The translations under genes and the position numbers were made by a program. From NCBI GenBank assembly GCA_030152105.1, contig JASLIH010000298.1, positions 1 through 13,916 on the forward strand: a stretch of 13,916 nucleotides of DNA. The letters are read 5' to 3'. A model generated the notes under the pieces. It saw nothing but the letters and a program-made list of their open reading frames with translations. It ran no database searches and was not told where the DNA came from. The stretch is from Actinomycetes bacterium (GTDB taxonomy: Bacteria; Actinomycetota; CALGFH01). Positions 12,849 to 13,916 of the stretch are shown here, in pieces. Within the stretch, counting starts at the first letter, position 1. Every line of letters begins with the position of its first letter.

Positions 12849-13721
12849 ATGGCGCTGTGGCGGCTCCTGGTGGACGGACGACCCCGGCTGGCCCGCGGCC
12901 CGGCCACGGCCGGGCCGGCCGAGCTGCTCGACCCGGGGGCGACCATCGACGGCGTGCTCGGCGGCGACCCGGGCGCCCTGGAGCGGCTGCTCGACACGCC
13001 GGCCGGCGACCCCGTCCCCGCCGGCGCCCGGGTGCTGGCCCCTGTCGGCGCCCAGCCCGTCTGGGCGGCCGGGGTGACCTTCCTGCGCAGCCGCGACGCC
13101 CGCCTGGAGGAGTCCGGCGGGCTGGACGCCTACGACAAGGTCTACCTGGCCGACCGGCCCGAGCTGTTCCTCAAGGCGCTGCCGGGCACGGCCAGGGGGC
13201 CGGGCCAGCCGATCGGGGTGCGGGCCGACTCCGACTGGGACGTGCCCGAGCCGGAGCTGGCGGTGGTGGCCGACCGGCGCGGCGAGATCGTCGCCTACAC
13301 CATCGGCGACGACGTGTCGTCGCGGTCCATCGAGGGCGAGAACCCCCTCTACCTGCCCCAGGCCAAGCTGTACGCGGGCAGCTGCGCGCTCGGTCCCTGC
13401 CTGGTCCCGGTCGGCGAGGCGGCCGACCCGGCCGCCATGGAGATCACCCTGTCCATCGAGCGGGACGGGGCCGAGCTGTTCGGCGACAGCTGCTCGGTGG
13501 CGGACATGAAACGGAGCCTGCCCGAGCTGGTCGACTGGCTCTGGCGCGGCCAGGAGCTGCCGCTGGGGGCGGTGCTGCTCTGTGGCACCTCGATCGTCCC
13601 CCCGCCCGAGCTCACCCTCGGCCCCGGCGACCGGGTGACGATCGCCATCACCGGCCTCGGCCGGCTCGCCAACCCGGTCGAGCTGGTCGACACCACCCCG
13701 CGGCTCAGCGCCCGGGGCTGA
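12849..13721 (+). CDS. Fumarylacetoacetate hydrolase-family protein, likely 2-dehydro-3-deoxy-sugar-acid (pentonate) dehydratase
   Basis: A 290-aa FAH-fold protein resembling 2-keto-3-deoxy-D-arabinonate dehydratase (the archaeal KdaD type), which converts the keto-deoxy acid to 2,5-dioxopentanoate. The C-terminal catalytic domain contains PVWAAGVTFLRSRDARLEES (about 70-89), LFLKALPG with K109, the divalent-metal ligands E134 and E136 in VPEPELAVV, D155 in YTIGDDVSSRSIEGENPLYLPQAK (150-173), and GSCALGP. The phrase SSRSIEGENPLYLPQAK is characteristic of this sugar-acid branch rather than of fumarylacetoacetase. The ATG follows GGGAGG (12836-12841, 7-nt spacer), 3 bp after the aldehyde dehydrogenase stop, so the two genes are co-translated and act in successive steps. 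Its last 17 bases overlap the convergent alcohol dehydrogenase gene. Other FAH activities remain possible. Confidence 0.9.
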   Translation: MALWRLLVDGRPRLARGPATAGPAELLDPGATIDGVLGGDPGALERLLDTPAGDPVPAGARVLAPVGAQPVWAAGVTFLRSRDARLEESGGLDAYDKVYLADRPELFLKALPGTARGPGQPIGVRADSDWDVPEPELAVVADRRGEIVAYTIGDDVSSRSIEGENPLYLPQAKLYAGSCALGPCLVPVGEAADPAAMEITLSIERDGAELFGDSCSVADMKRSLPELVDWLWRGQELPLGAVLLCGTSIVPPPELTLGPGDRVTIAITGLGRLANPVELVDTTPRLSARG

Positions 13722-13916
13722 CCAGGATCTTGACCGCGTCCCCGCCGGGGGCGGTCAGGGCCGCGAACGCCTCGGTGGCCTCCTCCAGGCCGAAGCGGTG
13801 GGTGACCAGCGGGGCGGGGTCCAGCACCCCGCCGGCGTACAGGCCCACCACCCAGCGCCAGGCGGCGCTGGAGGCGGCGAAGCCGCCCTGGAGGCGGAGC
13901 TGGCCGAGGGCGACCA
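13705..13916 (-). CDS. Zinc-type (MDR) alcohol/sugar dehydrogenase, C-terminal part (cut by window edge)
   Basis: The minus-strand frame gives the last 69 residues of a medium-chain dehydrogenase: LGQLRLQGGFAASSAAWRWVVGLYAGGVLDPAPLVTHRFGLEEATEAFAALTAPGGDAVKILVSPGR. The block PLVTHRFGLEEATEAF...AVKILV is the conserved C-terminus of zinc-dependent alcohol, threonine and sorbitol dehydrogenases. The N-terminal zinc and NAD(P)-binding parts lie beyond base 13916. Next to an aldehyde dehydrogenase and a keto-deoxy-acid dehydratase, a sugar or polyol dehydrogenase is plausible but unproven. Its stop (13705-13707) lies inside the convergent dehydratase gene. Confidence 0.85.
   Translation of the reverse strand, partial: VALGQLRLQGGFAASSAAWRWVVGLYAGGVLDPAPLVTHRFGLEEATEAFAALTAPGGDAVKILVSPGR

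Overview
The window is very GC-rich with strong G/C at third codon positions. Its gene families (a SARP/BTAD-STAND regulator, an actinobacterial primase/polymerase-like protein, CxxC and proline-rich hypothetical proteins) and a perfect actinobacterial-type LexA box point to a high-GC actinomycete lineage; the species cannot be named from the sequence. Twelve genes are called, two of them cut by the window edges. No rRNA, tRNA, CRISPR array, insertion sequence or phage gene was seen, and no gene-free stretch exceeds about 160 bases.

Left part (1-5191, all minus strand). Reading leftward: a small degenerate prim-pol domain protein, a 1402-aa SARP-like regulator (winged helix, BTAD, degenerate class III cyclase domain, STAND-type ATPase, TPR-like tail), and the N-terminus of a TetR-family regulator.

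Centre (5192-8342). A plus-strand long-chain acyl-CoA ligase gene starts divergently from the prim-pol gene, behind a promoter-like region with a 21-bp-spaced direct repeat and a hairpin. It converges on a minus-strand gene for a 305-aa proline-rich protein of unknown function. That gene's promoter carries a perfect 18-bp palindrome containing TCGAAC-N4-GTTCGA, the actinobacterial SOS box, over its -10 element. An uncharacterised, probably DNA-damage-inducible protein is the most interesting result here.

Right-centre (8343-10530). A tight plus-strand operon encodes an ArsR-type winged-helix regulator (probably leaderless, with an inverted repeat touching its -35 box), an SRPBCC/AHSA1 protein with an extra C-terminal region, and an alpha/beta hydrolase. 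Next come two minus-strand hypothetical genes: a 60-aa three-CxxC zinc-ribbon-like protein and a roughly 138-aa protein.

Right part (11451-13916). An aldehyde dehydrogenase and an FAH-family 2-keto-3-deoxy-sugar-acid dehydratase-like enzyme form a two-gene operon. It converges, with a 17-bp overlap, on the C-terminus of an MDR (zinc-type) alcohol dehydrogenase. Together they suggest non-phosphorylative (Weimberg-like) oxidation of a pentose or related sugar acid to 2-oxoglutarate; this pathway is inferred from gene content.
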